Assembly: GCA_020283715.1 (NCBI GenBank)
Contig: JAIQCW010000179.1
Coordinates: forward strand, 1 to 47,953
Length of the DNA stretch: 47,953 nt
DNA from: Cytauxzoon felis
Lineage: Eukaryota; Apicomplexa; Aconoidasida; Piroplasmida; Theileriidae
Direction of reading: 5' to 3'
Shown here piece by piece: positions 24,544 through 36,756 of the stretch. A program made the position numbers and the translations under genes. The notes under the pieces were generated by a model. The model did not search any database. It was not told the origin of the DNA and saw only the letters and a list, made by a program, of their open reading frames with translations. Every line of letters starts with the position of its first letter. Position 1 is the first letter of the stretch.

Positions 24544-24780
24544 CCACCTGAGGCCTAATCCTACTCTTCTCCACTCGCCGTGGTGGCCTTCTCATTTACC
24601 TGTCCCTGAAGGGTGAAGCCACTCCCAGAGATTGTGGCGGAGAGAATGTAGTAGATCTAACCTCAAGTGGACTACCCGCAGCTGATCTCAGGGAAGCGAA
24701 GGGGGAGGTAAATAGAAGAGCTCCATGCAATGGGAAAGGACGGCTAATGGAAAGGAGAGTTTGTCGTGAGTTCATGTGGA
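24544..24780 (+). repeat. Modular element 18 (upstream of ESF1)
   Basis: Between the CCCH gene stop (24453) and the ESF1 ATG (24987), so intergenic or in a 5' UTR intron. Carries the CCCT-ga-AGGG hairpin variant and a CCAT-TGC-ATGG slot. Confidence 0.85.
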
Positions 24781-24986
24781 GGAAGTAATGTATAGAGGGT
24801 AAGATCTTCAGTTAATAAAAAATCAAGAATAGAGCATATAGACAGTTATATCTGCAGATTATAATGTATATTATTTTTGTATTTAATCAATGTATATGTG
24901 TTTGGTTTATTTAATTTTACCAGTTGATCATTTCCTTATATTGCCTGATTTATGTTGTATTGATAGTATATTTAAATTATTATAAG

Positions 24987-27757
24987 ATGGCGGTTGAAGA
25001 GGATGATAGATTTAAATTAAGTGCTAGATTTAAGAAGAAGAAGGATAAACCTATTGAAAAGGATGAAAGATTTCGTAAAGTATTTGAAGATGATACAGTT
25101 GATGTTGTATCAAAAGATGGACCAAAAGTTGATCCATTTGGACGTCCATTAGGTAAAACAAAATTTTAATTTATTAATTTACTTTAGACAATATCGCAAT
25201 TGATGAAATCGGTTCATCATCTGAGGAGGAGTTAGATGATGATGTTATAATAGAGGAAGAGAAAGAAAATATAGAATATGTACATTTAATTGTCTATATT
25301 ATATCATATTGATAATATTTAGGGTGATATATCTGATCGTTTAGCTGTGGTTGGATGCGATTGGGATAATATAAGTGCTGATGACTTATTTGTTTTATTT
25401 GAAACCATGTATAAATCTATAAAGAATAATAACTATGCTAAAGCTATAAGAAGAACTGCAATTTATTTATCGGATTTTGGCCATGAAAAAATAACAGAAG
25501 AGCAAATCAAGGGTCCTTCAATCGTTAGTTTATATCATCAACTAAATATTTATCACCTAGGAAACAATAGATGGAATAGACGATGGTAAGATTAAGCCCA
25601 CAACTTATTATTAATACTCCAAGATGAAGATAAAAAAAGAGAACTCATAAGAAAATACCAAAAAGAAAGATCAAGGTTAGTACTCAATCATTACAGCTCC
25701 CAGCTACGAAGGTATCTGTTACCTAGATGTTCTCCGTCCAACTATAGGTTAAAACTCTATCTTCTTCCACCTTCTCCACGTCCTGCCGTCAGCTCTTCCA
25801 TTGCATGGAGCTCTTCTATTTACCTTCCCTCCGCCTACCATTAGTCGGCTGCGGACGAGTAATATATTTTTAACACTTCTAGAGTATACGGAGGAGTTGA
25901 AGAATGGTGCATACGTATGTGTACCTAAGATCAAATTTACTATGTTTTATTATGTTCATGGATCTGCAAATGGCAAAAGGATACGGATGTATAGTGAATA
26001 CCTTACATTGATATATTGCCCATGCTGTGGAGAAGATGGAGCCAATACGTTGAAAGATGGAAACACATGCGGTATAAGTCATGTTATGAAATATTTCTTC
26101 GCTGCCTCTAATTGTAATTGCTTAAATTTGCCTGAAAATGGTGGGGCGAATGGTGGTGATAGTGATGAGAAAAAACATAAGGCTGAAATACAAGACAAGG
26201 GTAAATTATGTAAATGCTTAGTGAAGTTATTTAAAGAAGAAACTAAAATCTTATTTGATTTGGAATTGACACCAAATGACAACATCATCACCTGTAGCTG
26301 ATCTCAGGGAAGCGGAGGGAAAAGTAAATAGAAGAGGCCACCACGGCGAGTGGAAGATAAGGCTGTAACCTCAAGTGGAATGTTGTATGTAATATTTGAT
26401 GAGTTTGATATATGTATAATACTTCATTTTATTTGATAGGTATTATTATGGTGTTGTTGAATGTGAAGATGCTGATAAGGCTAAAGTATTATATGATGAA
26501 TTGGATGGCGTTGAAATATCTTATGCATTGGATGGTTTAGATTTGCGTTTTATACCTCCTGATGTTCAATTTACTCGTGAACCGAAATCAGAATCATTTA
26601 GTATACCTGATAATTATGAACCACCAGTTCCTACACAATCGGCTCTTCGTCATTCAAATGTTGAATGTAAATGGGATATGACTAATGAAAAGAGATTTAA
26701 AACACTTACAAAAAGGTAAGAACGTAGAAGGAGAATTAAATATTACAACTTTTAGATTTACTGAGAAAGAACTCGCCTCTTTAGATCTTTCTGAATATTT
26801 AGCTTCAGATTCTGATAATGAGAATAGTAATAATGCCAAAGAGTATATGAAATTAGTAAAAGGGTATAGAGATCAAATCGATGATGAAGGATGGGTAGAA
26901 CAAGATAGTGATGACGAAGGTGAAACTGAAACTGATGGAGAAGGCAGTGATTATACATCAGAAGAGGAAGATAATAAATTTATTTTAAAAAAAAATTCGA
27001 ATCCACAAACAATTAGTGCTAAAGTTGGAAACTTTAAAATCTCATTCGGATCAAACTTAGAATTCGATAATTATAATCACTCCACAACTGAAAGTCCAAC
27101 CACTGTGCATGGAGCCTCTCCACCTAAGGTCCAATCCAACTCTCCTTCCACTAGGCGTTCCACCGTAAGTCCTGCCGTCAGCTCTTCCAATTACTTCCCC
27201 GTAAACGGTAAAGCCACTCCCAGAGATCGTGGCAAAGGTGAAGGTTTAGATGTAATGACGAGTAGTACCGGACCTCGAGTGGAACCCGCAGCTGATCTCA
27301 GGGAAGCGAAGGGACAACTAAATAAAGAAGGCCGTCTGCAAGACAATGATAGGACCTCAGGTGGAAAACCATCAATAAAGGATAAAAGTAAGACAAAGGA
27401 GGTATTTACTAAGGGTCAGAGTAATAAGAGAGGACTTCAAACAGACGATGTAAGTATGATAAGATTTAAATTTAATAATAAAATAGGAACGTCATTTCGA
27501 TATGAGAAGTAAAAAGGTACAACAAATAGGTTTTGAGGTTTGTTAATGTCAATTTTATTCCTCTATATACTTTTTATAGAGTAATTTCGATGATAAACGT
27601 ATAGAGCGTATTTTCAAGGATCCTAAATTTGCGATTGATACTACAGATCCTAATTATAAAGTAAGAACGAATTTATTTTCAATTCTCATTATACATTTAT
27701 TAATAGAAAACTGAATTCAATAAGAAATTATTGGAGCAAAAATCGAGACGTAGATAA
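24987..27757 (+). CDS. ESF1: ESF1 pre-rRNA processing factor
   Basis: Nucleolar protein needed for early 18S rRNA maturation. ATG 24987; exons follow ESF1 throughout: DDRF and DERF motifs; SDRLAVVGCDWDNISADDLF; IYLSDFGHEKITEEQ; GIDDDEDKKRELIRKYQKE joined to RYYYGVVECEDADKAK; DGLDLRFIPPDVQF; ALRHSNVECKWD; and the C-terminal RIERIFKDPKFAIDTTDPNYK and KLLEQKSRRR. The intron 25676-26439 splits the RKYQ..R-YYYGV block, which aligns without gap once removed, and contains an antigen fragment between element arms. A further element (27082-27364) is read in frame inside the acidic region before the final ESF1 motifs. Small introns are about 35-40 nt. Confidence 0.92.
25767..25854. repeat. Modular element 19, left arm (ESF1 intron)
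   Basis: CCGT slot, CCAT-TGC-ATGG slot and a diverged arm ending ggctgcgga, directly followed by the cysteine-rich fragment. Confidence 0.8.
25855..26290 (+). pseudogene. Cysteine-rich antigen C-terminal fragment inside the ESF1 intron
   Basis: Open frame reading LEYTEELKNGAYVC, HGSANGKRI, YLTLIYCPCCG, LKDGNTCGISHVMKYFF and a tail with NCNCLNL and CKCLVKLF. Homologous to the fragment at 14201-14440 and to the end of the 36953-38755 ORF, but without a start. Bracketed by element arms 25767-25854 and 26291-26379; same strand as ESF1. Confidence 0.8.
26291..26379. repeat. Modular element 19, right arm (ESF1 intron)
   Basis: Begins cctgtagctgatctcaggg flush with the cargo; CCAC...GTGG slot; ends ACCTCAAGTGG. 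Confidence 0.85.
27082..27364 (+). repeat. Modular element 20, translated in frame (ESF1)
   Basis: CCGT-aa-ACGG hairpin variant; encodes [16 protein letters not shown] and [16 protein letters not shown] between ESF1 segments. Confidence 0.9.
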
Positions 27758-27804
27758 CACCACTGAATAATTTCACATTATAAAATAATTCTATTTTAAA
27801 TATA

Positions 27805-30277
27805 ATGGCATATTTAATTACTGAAAAAATTGATTTATTTCGTAAATATATATTATCAGTATGTCTATTTTTTATATTCAATTTTATATATGACTTTAGG
27901 GTAATGATCCTAATGTGGCTAAGGAAATTTTAAATAAGGTATGATTTTTTTTGTAATTTATATTACATCATTCTATTAGATCGCAATAGAAGATATAATC
28001 TTCCAGTTATCTCGACTACCTTCAGAATCATTCATCACTACTGATGATGAATACGATGGATTATTGGATGATTATTCTACACTCGATGAGAAATACATTG
28101 GAAACATCATTGTTAGAGTTTTAGATTCATTAATAACCCCAAGTCATTATGAAAGAATCTTCAGTAATGATGAAGTAAGTAGGAAGGATGATTCAGACAT
28201 GTGTCTTATGTTCATCAATTCTTCACACGAATGTCTATAGGTTATAGAGATTATTAGAAAATGTATTGAAGATGGTGTAACATATTATGTAAGGAAGATG
28301 ATCTCAAGACATATTAAAAATTACTTTGTGCAAGGTATGCTTATACTTTACAAGTAATACTTCATCGATTTACAGGTGGACAAAATGTTATATTAGAAGA
28401 ATTAGTCTGGTCTATGTTATTCGATGAAAGTTATCCAATTTTTGATTTTTCAGCTCAAGCCATACGTGCCGTACGTCCATTTTATAGAAATTCATAATGT
28501 CACAGATTGTTCAAAGAAACCCTAAATACCTCAATGATAAACGAATCAATGATGTTATCAATAAAACACATGTATGTCTATAACAATAAATGTAATTATC
28601 CAGTCTTCCACTCGAGGTCCAATCCACCTGAAGTCAGTCCTGCCGTCAGCTCTTCTAATTACCTATCTCTAAAGAGTATAGCCACTCCCAGAGATCGTGG
28701 CGAAGATGGAGATGGAGATGAATGTAGAGTTAAGGATGTAACCTCAAGTGGACTACCCGCAGCTGATCTCAGGGAAGCGGAGGGGGAGGTAAATAGAAGA
28801 GGCCACCACGGCGAGTGGAACAGAGGTTGTAACCTCGGGTGGATTGGATGTTGAGTTGAAGGTCTTATATTTCATTTAATATATGATTATATAGGATCCT
28901 GAGATGGGATATGTTCTTCGTATGTTTGAGTTTGTGATAATGTTGGGTAGGATGGATATGGTATTATTTGATAGATTTAATGATATTGGTATATATGATA
29001 TGATATTTACATCATATTTGGATGGTGATGAGTTGACAAGATTGACATGTTTGGAGGTAATGGAGATGATGTTGGATTTATTGGATAGATTGAGATTAGA
29101 ATCAGAGAGTGCTAAAGGTTTTATATTGAATACAATGGAATTATTTAAGAGGAATGAGGTAAATGATTTTGTAGTACCATCATTGATACAATTTTTTGTA
29201 AGTTTAATAAAGATTCCTAATATATTATCATATGATAATATAAATAATTTTATAAATTATATATCAAATATAATATTAAATACAAATCATAATAAATCTG
29301 ATACATATTTTATTGTTACATTATCATGTTTTGGTCCATTATATATTGGAAATTATATTAAAGATAAATCTGTTATACAAAGATTTTTATTTATATTGAA
29401 TCATTCTACTAGTGAAGCTGTTATTATTAATTCTATTGATTCATTATTATTTATATTAGAAGGTAAAACTATACCCAAATCTAATGATGATTTCTTTTTC
29501 AATAAAAGATTAGGTATGAAAGGTAGATTTAATGATGATTCACAATATGATGATGTACCACTCAACTATCCAGAAGAACCATCCAATTTTGTCTTCAATA
29601 AAAATATTTCCAATGAAACACCTGCTGTATCACCCGATATATTACAAACTATACACAACAAATGTCATACAACCAATCCACCTGAGGTCCATCCTGCCGT
29701 CAGCTCTTCCAATTGCCTCCCCGTAAACGGTAATGCCACTCCCGGAGATCGTGGCGATGATGGAGGTGTAGTAGATCTAACCTCAAGTGGAGAACCCGCA
29801 GCTGATCTCAGGGAAGCGAAGGGGGAAGTAAATAGGAAGGCCTCCACGGCTAGTGGAAAGACCTCAGGTGGAGAAGCTGACGGCAGGAATGTAACCTCGA
29901 GTGTAACAGAAGGATGTGAATCTGTTGAGCAAAATTTATGTCGTGAATCTTCATTGGGATTTTCATTGAGATGTGATGAGATGTTTATTTATAAAAGTAC
30001 GATGATAGTTGTAGGATTATTGAATAAATTTCCATTTGCTAATGTTCGTGTACATTGTTATTTATATTTTACATTATTGATGGATTTTATTAATGAAGAT
30101 TTATTAAATCTATTAATTAAGGAAGAATTAAATAATAAATTGTTTAGTAAAAGTGAAGATGATTATAATGTCACCAATACCAAAAAGAAATTCCTTAAAA
30201 AATTAAAAGATGCCAGCAAAAGATATTTTAAAGATAAATGCCCACTCGCCAATATACACGCATTTAAAGTATTGTAA
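27805..30277 (+). CDS. PSMD5-like proteasome assembly chaperone
   Basis: HEAT/ARM-type helical protein. ATG 27805 (MAYLITEKIDLFRKYIL), only 47 bp after ESF1. Exons give GNDPNVAKEILNK, IAIEDIIFQLSRLPSES, VIEIIRKCIEDGVTYYVRKM, NVILEELVWSMLFDES, then the large exon 28895-30277. This has GDELTRLTCLEVMEMMLDLL and VPSLIQFFVSLIKIP, which fit the helical repeats of PSMD5 (a chaperone of the 26S base) in spacing and character; the assignment is moderate. The intron 28572-28894 holds an element. A second element (29678-29903) is translated in frame between two helical segments (peptide SNCLPVNGNATPGDRG, then [15 protein letters not shown]), adding about 75 residues. Confidence 0.6.
28608..28842 (+). 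repeat. Modular element 21 (PSMD5-like intron)
   Basis: CCACTCGAGGT start to ACCTCGGGTGG end; CCGT slot left, CCAC-TCGCC-GTGG type right; sense. Confidence 0.9.
29678..29903 (+). repeat. Modular element 22, translated in frame (PSMD5-like)
   Basis: CCGT-aa-ACGG hairpin variant; ends ACCTCGAGTGT; continuous reading frame. Confidence 0.9.
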
Positions 30278-30330
30278 TCTAATCACTCTATACGTACATG
30301 CTCACATTAACTAACCGAATTCTATCAACT

Positions 30331-30635
30331 CCACTCGAGGTCCAATCCAACTCTTTTCGTCCTGCCGTCAGCTCTCCACCTGATGTTACAGCCTCTGATC
30401 CCACTCGGCGTGGAGCCTCTTCCAATTACTTATCTCTAAAGAGTAGAGCTACTCCCATAGATTTTTGCTTGTGGTCCTCCCGGAGATCGGACCGTCAACT
30501 ATTAAGTACTGGACCTTGAGTGGAACCCGTAGCTGATCTCAGGGAAGCGAAGGGGGAACTAAATAGAGAAGCTGACGGCAGGATGAAATAAGGTGGAGGA
30601 GAGTGGATAAAGTATAGTGTTTGGACCTCGAGTGG
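30331..30635 (+). repeat. Modular element 23 (intergenic)
   Basis: Lies between the convergent PSMD5-like (+) and ACSL (-) stops; the GCCAC...GTGGC hairpin is interrupted by about 20 bases. The rest of 30278-30781 is AT-rich spacer. Confidence 0.85.
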
Positions 30636-30781
30636 ATAAGCTAAAGATAAGTGTGGATATAATTAATTATGAGATTATGGGTTTAATTTAAAATTATAAT
30701 TAGAGAATATTAATTATTTTCATCATATAATTGATCGATTATTGATGAATATTTCTATAATTAATAATATAAAGTTAAATT

Positions 30782-33700
30782 TCAATATGATAAACAAACT
30801 TTATGTGCAATATTCCTACGTAATTTATTAGTGGTAGTTAATAAATTATTTTCTATAGTAAATGGTTCAGGTTCTATATAAACCCTTTTACAACATTCAA
30901 AACCTTTCAATGATGCATTTTCAAATGCAACTTTAATTTGCTAAAAATAAATTAATTCATAAATAATTTTAACATACCTTCATAATCGCCTTATTCAATT
31001 CTGGTAATTTACAAACTTCAGTTAATGTCAAATGACCAAATCCATTCGATTTCATCCAAAATAATAATTCATTTTCATCCGGTACAATTATAGCCACTGG
31101 ATACGCCTGTAAAAATTCATTAGTATTATATACATTACATAACACTTTCATATCATTAATCAGATCTCCACCTGAGGTTACATCCTGCTGTTGCCACTCG
31201 CCGTGGTGGCTTCATCTATTTATTTCCCCCTCAAGCTCCCGTAGATCACTTTCGGGTTCCACTTGAGGTTATATCATCACTACCTTTACTTCCGCCACGA
31301 TCTCCGGGAGTGGCTTTACTCTTTAGAGATAGGTAATTGGAAGAGGCTCCACGCCGAGTGGAAGAGTTGAAGGTGGTGATTGGACCTCATGTGGAACGAG
31401 TGGATGAAGAGTTGTATTGGTTAGTTTGTACATACTTGAACGGGTCTTCCAGTGACAAATGCTTGTGAAACAAGTGAGCATGTGAGTATAGCGGATTCGA
31501 CTTTTTCGGGTGAAATATATTCTCCTTGTAATAATTTGAAAAGACTTCGACGTCTATCTATGATTCTAATGGCACCATTCGGTAATAATTCAACAATATC
31601 ACCTGTACAAAACCTGTATTGAATTATGAATTCGTTTGATATAAATCAATTCACCATCCATTTTCAAATGATTCTTTAGTAGCTTTATCATCTTTAAAGT
31701 ATCCAAATGTCATATTTGTCCCTCTAAGTAATAATTCACCTCTAATAATAATAAAATAATATAATAAAAAAATATACCTTGGCAGAAAATCAGTTACATA
31801 ATATTCAAATTCTGGAAGTGATTTTATACGGAATTCTACACATGGTATTGGACCTCCCACATGTGATGGGTCAGGATCATCTATTCTTGTATGAAATCCA
31901 CTCGCAACATTCTCAGTAGAACCATAAGCCTAAAATATAAAATCAATAATGAACACTTAAATCAAAGATAATTCCTTATATATCATCCACCTGAGGTCCA
32001 ATCCAACTTTTCTTCCACTCGCCGTGGAGGCCTCCTCTAATTATTCATCTCTAAAGAGTATAGCCACTCCCAGAGATCGTGGCGAAGGTATTGATGTAAC
32101 CTCAAGTGGAACCCGTAGCTGATCTCAGGGAAGCGGAGGGGGAAGTAAATAGAGAAGGCTCCACGCCTAGTGTAACAGAGGTTGTAACCTCAGGTGTAAA
32201 GCTGATGATGGAAGAAGTTCTTCAAGGGTAAACATACGTTGATTAATGGAATTGAGAAGATGCATCTGATTCGATCGAATACGATTGATGGTAGTGGTGC
32301 AGATCCTGTCATCATCCAAAGAACATTGCCTCCTAGCAATGATGGGAATCTTTTGAAGAGAACTTTATCCCATATAGGGTGTTTTACAGTACCGGTTTCA
32401 TTTAGATGTTTAAGTTTAGAATTTAAAGCAAAATTGAATAATGATCTTATGAGAAAAAATTTTTGATTAACATTAGACATAACTTTGTCGTGTATACGTA
32501 AAAATAATCTTGGAACACTAGGGAATACAGTAGGCCCTAATGTTTTAAGATCATCAAGAATATTTTTAACATCTCCACTATATACACCAATCTTAGAACC
32601 AACAAATAAAGTTGAATTTATATAAATACGCTCATATAAATGCGCCAATGGCAAATAACTCAAATATGATGTAGGTGCACGCATATGTTTGGGGTCAAGA
32701 ACTATATTATAATAAATATAAATGAAGGAAAAAGTAATGTTCCACATGAAGTTCTATCCACCTTCTTTCGTCTTGCAGACAGCTCTTCCAATTACCTATC
32801 CGTAAACGGTATAGCCACTCCCGGAGATCGTGGCGAATGTAAGGAATGGACCTCAGGTGAAACCCGCAGCTGACCTCAGGGAAGCGGAGGGGGAGGTAAA
32901 TAGAGAAGGCCTCCACGGCGAGTGGGAAACAAGGTTGTAACCTCAGGTGGAGAGCTGTCTGCAAGGCGAAGGAAGGTGAATAGAACTTCATGTATAGGTC
33001 GTAGAGTAGACATCTCAATCGGTACGCTCTTCGGGTTATTGTGGAAGATTTATGTATAATTTCAACATACCGCATTCTCCGATAACAGTGATGGCTGTTG
33101 CAAGTTGGAATTGTGTGATAAATACACCTTTGGGTATACCGGTGGTTCCTGATGTATATGATATGGTGTTTATTTGTTCAGGTTTCGCAGGTGTAAAATT
33201 CAAAGTATTTTCTGTACCAGAATTTAATATTTCATTCCATGTATAAAAACTGGTTGAATTAAATGTCAAATCATCAGGTATTTTATCAACACCCGTAACA
33301 ACAACACTCTTAATATTAGATTCATTGGCCTTTGGTAATATTTTTACCAAACTTTTAGCGCACGATAAATTACAAACAACTAAATTTATACCTATATATA
33401 CATGTATCGAAGGAGTATGCAACTGAGATTCAATCCAACTTGTATTCCATTGCATGGTGCCTCTTCTATTTACTTCCCCTCCGCTTCCCTGAGATCATCC
33501 TCGGTAAATGTAAATGTGGGGTTTAGTATTATGTGGTAAATGTGGATAATTAAGACTAATCAAGTAATTACCGTATAATACTATATCATTCGCCACGATC
33601 TCCGGGAGTGGCTTCACCCTTCAGGGATAGATAATTAGGAGAGCTGTCTGCAAGACCAACGGTGGAGGCAAATGGAAGAGATGTGGATTAGACATCGTTG

Positions 33701-34421
33701 GAGGAGCTGATAGAATTTGGTTTGCAAATTTTACTTAATGCATTGCTTTGGTATCACATACTAGAGGTATTTAGTATATAAACGATGGATTCTTCACCGA
33801 GTGTGTCATAGAGTGGTACGAGTGTTAGTCCAAATCCATTACAAACTTGTTCCGTAACGAGCCATTCAACACTGTTTGGTGAGTAAATACCAACCATTTT
33901 AGTTTTTACTGGGCCATTTGGTGTGTCTATTTGTAGATCTTCCATTACATTTAAGTTTAGAAAACCACTTCCGATTTTGAGTACAAGACTTTCAACTTCA
34001 TTATATGACATGTATGTAAAATCTCCATATGTATTGTTTTGATTACGTATACGATATCCGAAACAGGGTGATTCTGGTTTCAATGATAATCCACGCTGAA
34101 ATATATCCCACCTATATACATGGAATGTCAATATTGGAAAATGTGTAATGAATTGGATTTATGGGTGAATAGGGTATGGAGAACAAAATGGTATCCTCTT
34201 CAGGAAAAATTCCCCCCCTAAACAATTTAAACTCACCCTGTTTTTATTTTCCCATCATATAGGTCATTTGCAGAAAGCAATCTATCAGCATATTTTGGAC
34301 AACGTCTAATAGCGGTATAACCTATAGAAAATAATAGAGAATATAATTTTTGAAAAATACCTTCTTCTTCTGTACCATCAATTGGTACAGAGTATAAATG
34401 CTTGTCAATAGGCACATCCAT
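30782..34421 (-). CDS. Long-chain acyl-CoA synthetase
   Basis: ATP-dependent activation of fatty acids to acyl-CoA. ATG 34421. Exons in order: MDVPIDKHLYSVPID; RWDIFQRGLSLKP...CFGYR; VGIYSPNSVEWLVTEQ; INLVVCNLSCAKSL; the AMP-binding P-loop ISYTSGTTGIPKGV; SYLPLAHLYERI; VFPSVPRLFLRIHDK; MMTGSAPL; AYGSTENVASG; GELLLRGTNMTFGYF; CTGDIVELLPNGAIRIIDRR followed by KLLQGEYISPEKVE; and YPVAIIVPDENE, ending AHKVCLSY. All core adenylation motifs of the ACSL family are present. Introns near 31144-31435, at 31930-32237, at 32702-33070 and 33392-33761 each contain an element, two in each orientation, the highest load of any gene in the window along with TrpRS. Confidence 0.92.
31168..31394 (-). repeat. Modular element 24 (ACSL intron)
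   Basis: Sense to ACSL; CCAC-TCGCC-GTGG slot left, CCAC-TCGGC-GTGG type right. Confidence 0.9.
31987..32198 (+). repeat. Modular element 25 (ACSL intron)
   Basis: Antisense to ACSL; CCAC-TCGCC-GTGG slot, CTCT-aa-AGAG and GCCAC...GTGGC hairpins. Confidence 0.9.
32742..32993 (+). repeat. Modular element 26 (ACSL intron)
   Basis: CCGT-aa-ACGG hairpin; outer ends CCACATGAAGTTC and GAACTTCATGT pair although both differ from consensus. Confidence 0.9.
33427..33703 (-). repeat. Modular element 27 (ACSL intron)
   Basis: CCAT-TGC-ATGG slot; CCCT-ga-AGGG hairpin on the minus strand; sense to ACSL. Confidence 0.85.
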
Positions 34422-34885
34422 TGTGGTATATATTTATATACTATACAGAGCTTTCCAAGATAATAAATCAATCAAAATATTCTACCAATAAAATTAATTG
34501 TATATAATTTATATATAGTACACGATTATATTTATATAATTATACACATAATAAAAGACAATATTTAAAGTCCCAAACTGCCTTTCGTATTTCTTATTAA
34601 CTATTAAATTGCCATACCCCATTTATCAATTCTAGATTTTATTTGTAACTCATTTGAATACGTCGTTTATGTGCCTTGAAGATTACATTACTCAGCCTTT
34701 ATAATTTCGTAGTCTATATTTTAATCGGACGGATGTAAACCTGTATGAACCCCTTCCTCGCATACCTCCCATGACTTCATATTCTTAAATACATCGCAAA
34801 AATCATAGTTTAAATGCAATGTGTAATTTAAATACACTTTTAAATTAATATAATTAATGAATAATTCTGTATCTAATCTTTGGGG
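34422..34885. other. Divergent intergenic region
   Basis: AT-rich spacer between ACSL (-) and the small acidic protein (+). One weak minus-strand ORF overlaps it but has no recognisable content. No element copy. Confidence 0.5.
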
Positions 34886-35323
34886 ATGAATTCTGACTTC
34901 CCAAGTCAATTTTATGAACGACTATCCAAGAGTAACATCGCCAGGGAGTTTCCAAGCAGTGATGACGATGATAAAACAATATCCTCGTCATCTGAATTAG
35001 CATATAGTCTATTTGATGATTATTGTTCATCAGATGCTGATGATGTGTATAAATACATGAATAGAAAATACGGTTTCCGATATAACATATTAGGTGAAGG
35101 TAGTCTAAATAGAATAGCCCTAGTAAATTACCTCAACAAAATCAAACATGAGAAAGGCAATGTCATGGAATCATACCTAAGTTTAATGAAGAACCCTAGA
35201 ATTATACTGGATAATATAGAAGAGTATATAAAACCACCATACTATAATGATAAATTAATTTGGGGCTTCATAGATTCCGGTGATGAATCAGATGATATAA
35301 CTCTATCCAATTTTATAAAATAA
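34886..35323 (+). CDS. Small acidic hypothetical protein
   Basis: Single-exon ORF of 145 codons from ATG 34886 (MNSDFPSQFYERLSKSN); the TTG two codons upstream is not a credible start. Asp/Ser-rich N-terminal region (FPSSDDDDKTISSSS), then a helix-rich middle (RIALVNYLNKIKHEKGN) and an acidic C-terminus. No signal peptide, membrane segment or known motif. It ends 34 bp before NudC on the same strand. Confidence 0.55.
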   Translation: MNSDFPSQFYERLSKSNIAREFPSSDDDDKTISSSSELAYSLFDDYCSSDADDVYKYMNRKYGFRYNILGEGSLNRIALVNYLNKIKHEKGNVMESYLSLMKNPRIILDNIEEYIKPPYYNDKLIWGFIDSGDESDDITLSNFIK

Positions 35324-35357
35324 TTTATTTTTAATTTTCATTCATTTATTATTAAAA

Positions 35358-36756
35358 ATGACATCAGATAATGAGGTTTTGGATAATTTAATGTTAATGT
35401 TAATCCAGAAGGCTGGAGGTGTTGAGGAATTACTGGAGACATTCTTCTCATTCTTGGGTAGAAGGACGGATTTTTTTTAAGCCTCCCGATCATATCAATC
35501 CGAATCATTCACTGGATCACTGCATCAAGCTAGTTACAAAGTATTGCAGACAGGCTGGTGCTATCGCTATAGAAAAAAGGAGGAAAGAGGAAGAGGAAAA
35601 TAAAAATAGGTTAATGACAACAACAAATGGAACCAAAAAATTATCAGATAATGATTGTTGTTCAGTTCAACATCCCAATGGTTCATTACCGATGCATGAT
35701 AGATCGTCGGCTCATACTAAATCCGATATTCACTCCTCCTCATCCTCTAAAAGTGACAAAGACACTGTTATTGATGGTAATGATGATGTAGATAGTGAAG
35801 TTAATGATGTGCCTGATAGCGAAGACGGATCTCCACCATTAGGTAATGGAGGATCCACCGAATGGTATGTTTGATGTTTAGCGCATATTGAATTAAATTC
35901 CACAGGTATACATGGACTCAAACATTAACATCATTAGAAGTAATGGCTAAAGTACCACCAGGAACATCAAGTAAAAGCGTTAAATTAAATGTTACACCGA
36001 GTAAATTACACGTTTTTGTCGATGGTGTTGAATTGTTCGGTACGTTTTACATACGTTAAACCAATCTCTAACATATTTCAACCCTGTCTTTACTAGCCTT
36101 GGAGGCTCTACACCTGAGGTCCAATCCACCTCTATTCCACTGGCCGTGGTGGCTTCTTCCAATTACCTATCTCTAAAGAGTAAAGCCACTCCCGGAGATC
36201 GTGGCGATAAACCCGTAGCTGATCTCTGGGAAGCGAAGGGGGAGATGAATATAAGAGCTGACGGCAGGACCTCAAGTGGAGTGGCAAGTAGAAGGAGAGG
36301 CGTTTGACTTTCGGTAGACAATTATTTCGATGATATTTCTATTGATGTGTTTGTTATATGAATTTATAGGTGGTGAATTGCATGATTTGATTAAGAGTGA
36401 TGAGTGTTTATGGGTATTGGTTGATGGTAAGACATTACAAATATCATTGGAGAAGAGGAATGGTATGCATTGGTGGCCATGTGTAATTAAGGGTCATGCT
36501 GAGATTGATGTTAAAACTATAGTACCAGAGGTATGTATATATATGAATTGATGATAACATATTAATATAGAACTCTAAATTAGAGGATTTAGATCCTGAA
36601 ACTCGTGCTACTGTCGAACGTATGATGTTTGACCAAAGGCAAAAAGCTGCTGGATTACCAACTAGTTCACAAAGTTCACAATATGAAGCGTTTCAAAAAT
36701 TCAAAGCTGCACATCCAGAATTAGATTTTTCTAAAGCAAATATAACGTATTCTTAA
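35358..36756 (+). CDS. NUDC: NudC, with an apparent frameshift at a T8 run
   Basis: Dynein/HSP90-associated cochaperone with a CS domain. ATG 35358: the N-terminal motif GGVEELLETFFSFLGRRTDFF is the NudC signature. The frame then stops at TAA just after eight Ts (35471-35478); the +1 frame continues with KPPDHINPNHSLDH, a charged linker, YTWTQTL, HVFVDGVELF joined to GGELHDLI, WVLVDGKTLQISLEK, MHWWPC, and the NudC tail (SKLEDLDPETRATVERMMF, DQRQKAAGLPTS, DFSKANI). One T too many or too few explains everything; either a sequencing error or a real lesion. The intron 36040-36369 holds an element in sense orientation. Confidence 0.9.
36108..36318 (+). repeat. Modular element 28 (NudC intron)
   Basis: Sense; CCAC-TGGCC-GTGG slot left, CCGT slot right. 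Confidence 0.88.

Noticed and set aside
27082..27364. ESF1 element as an ordinary intron
   Set aside because: The frame is open throughout and no good GT-AG pair joins the flanks better; kept as in-frame but cDNA could overturn this.
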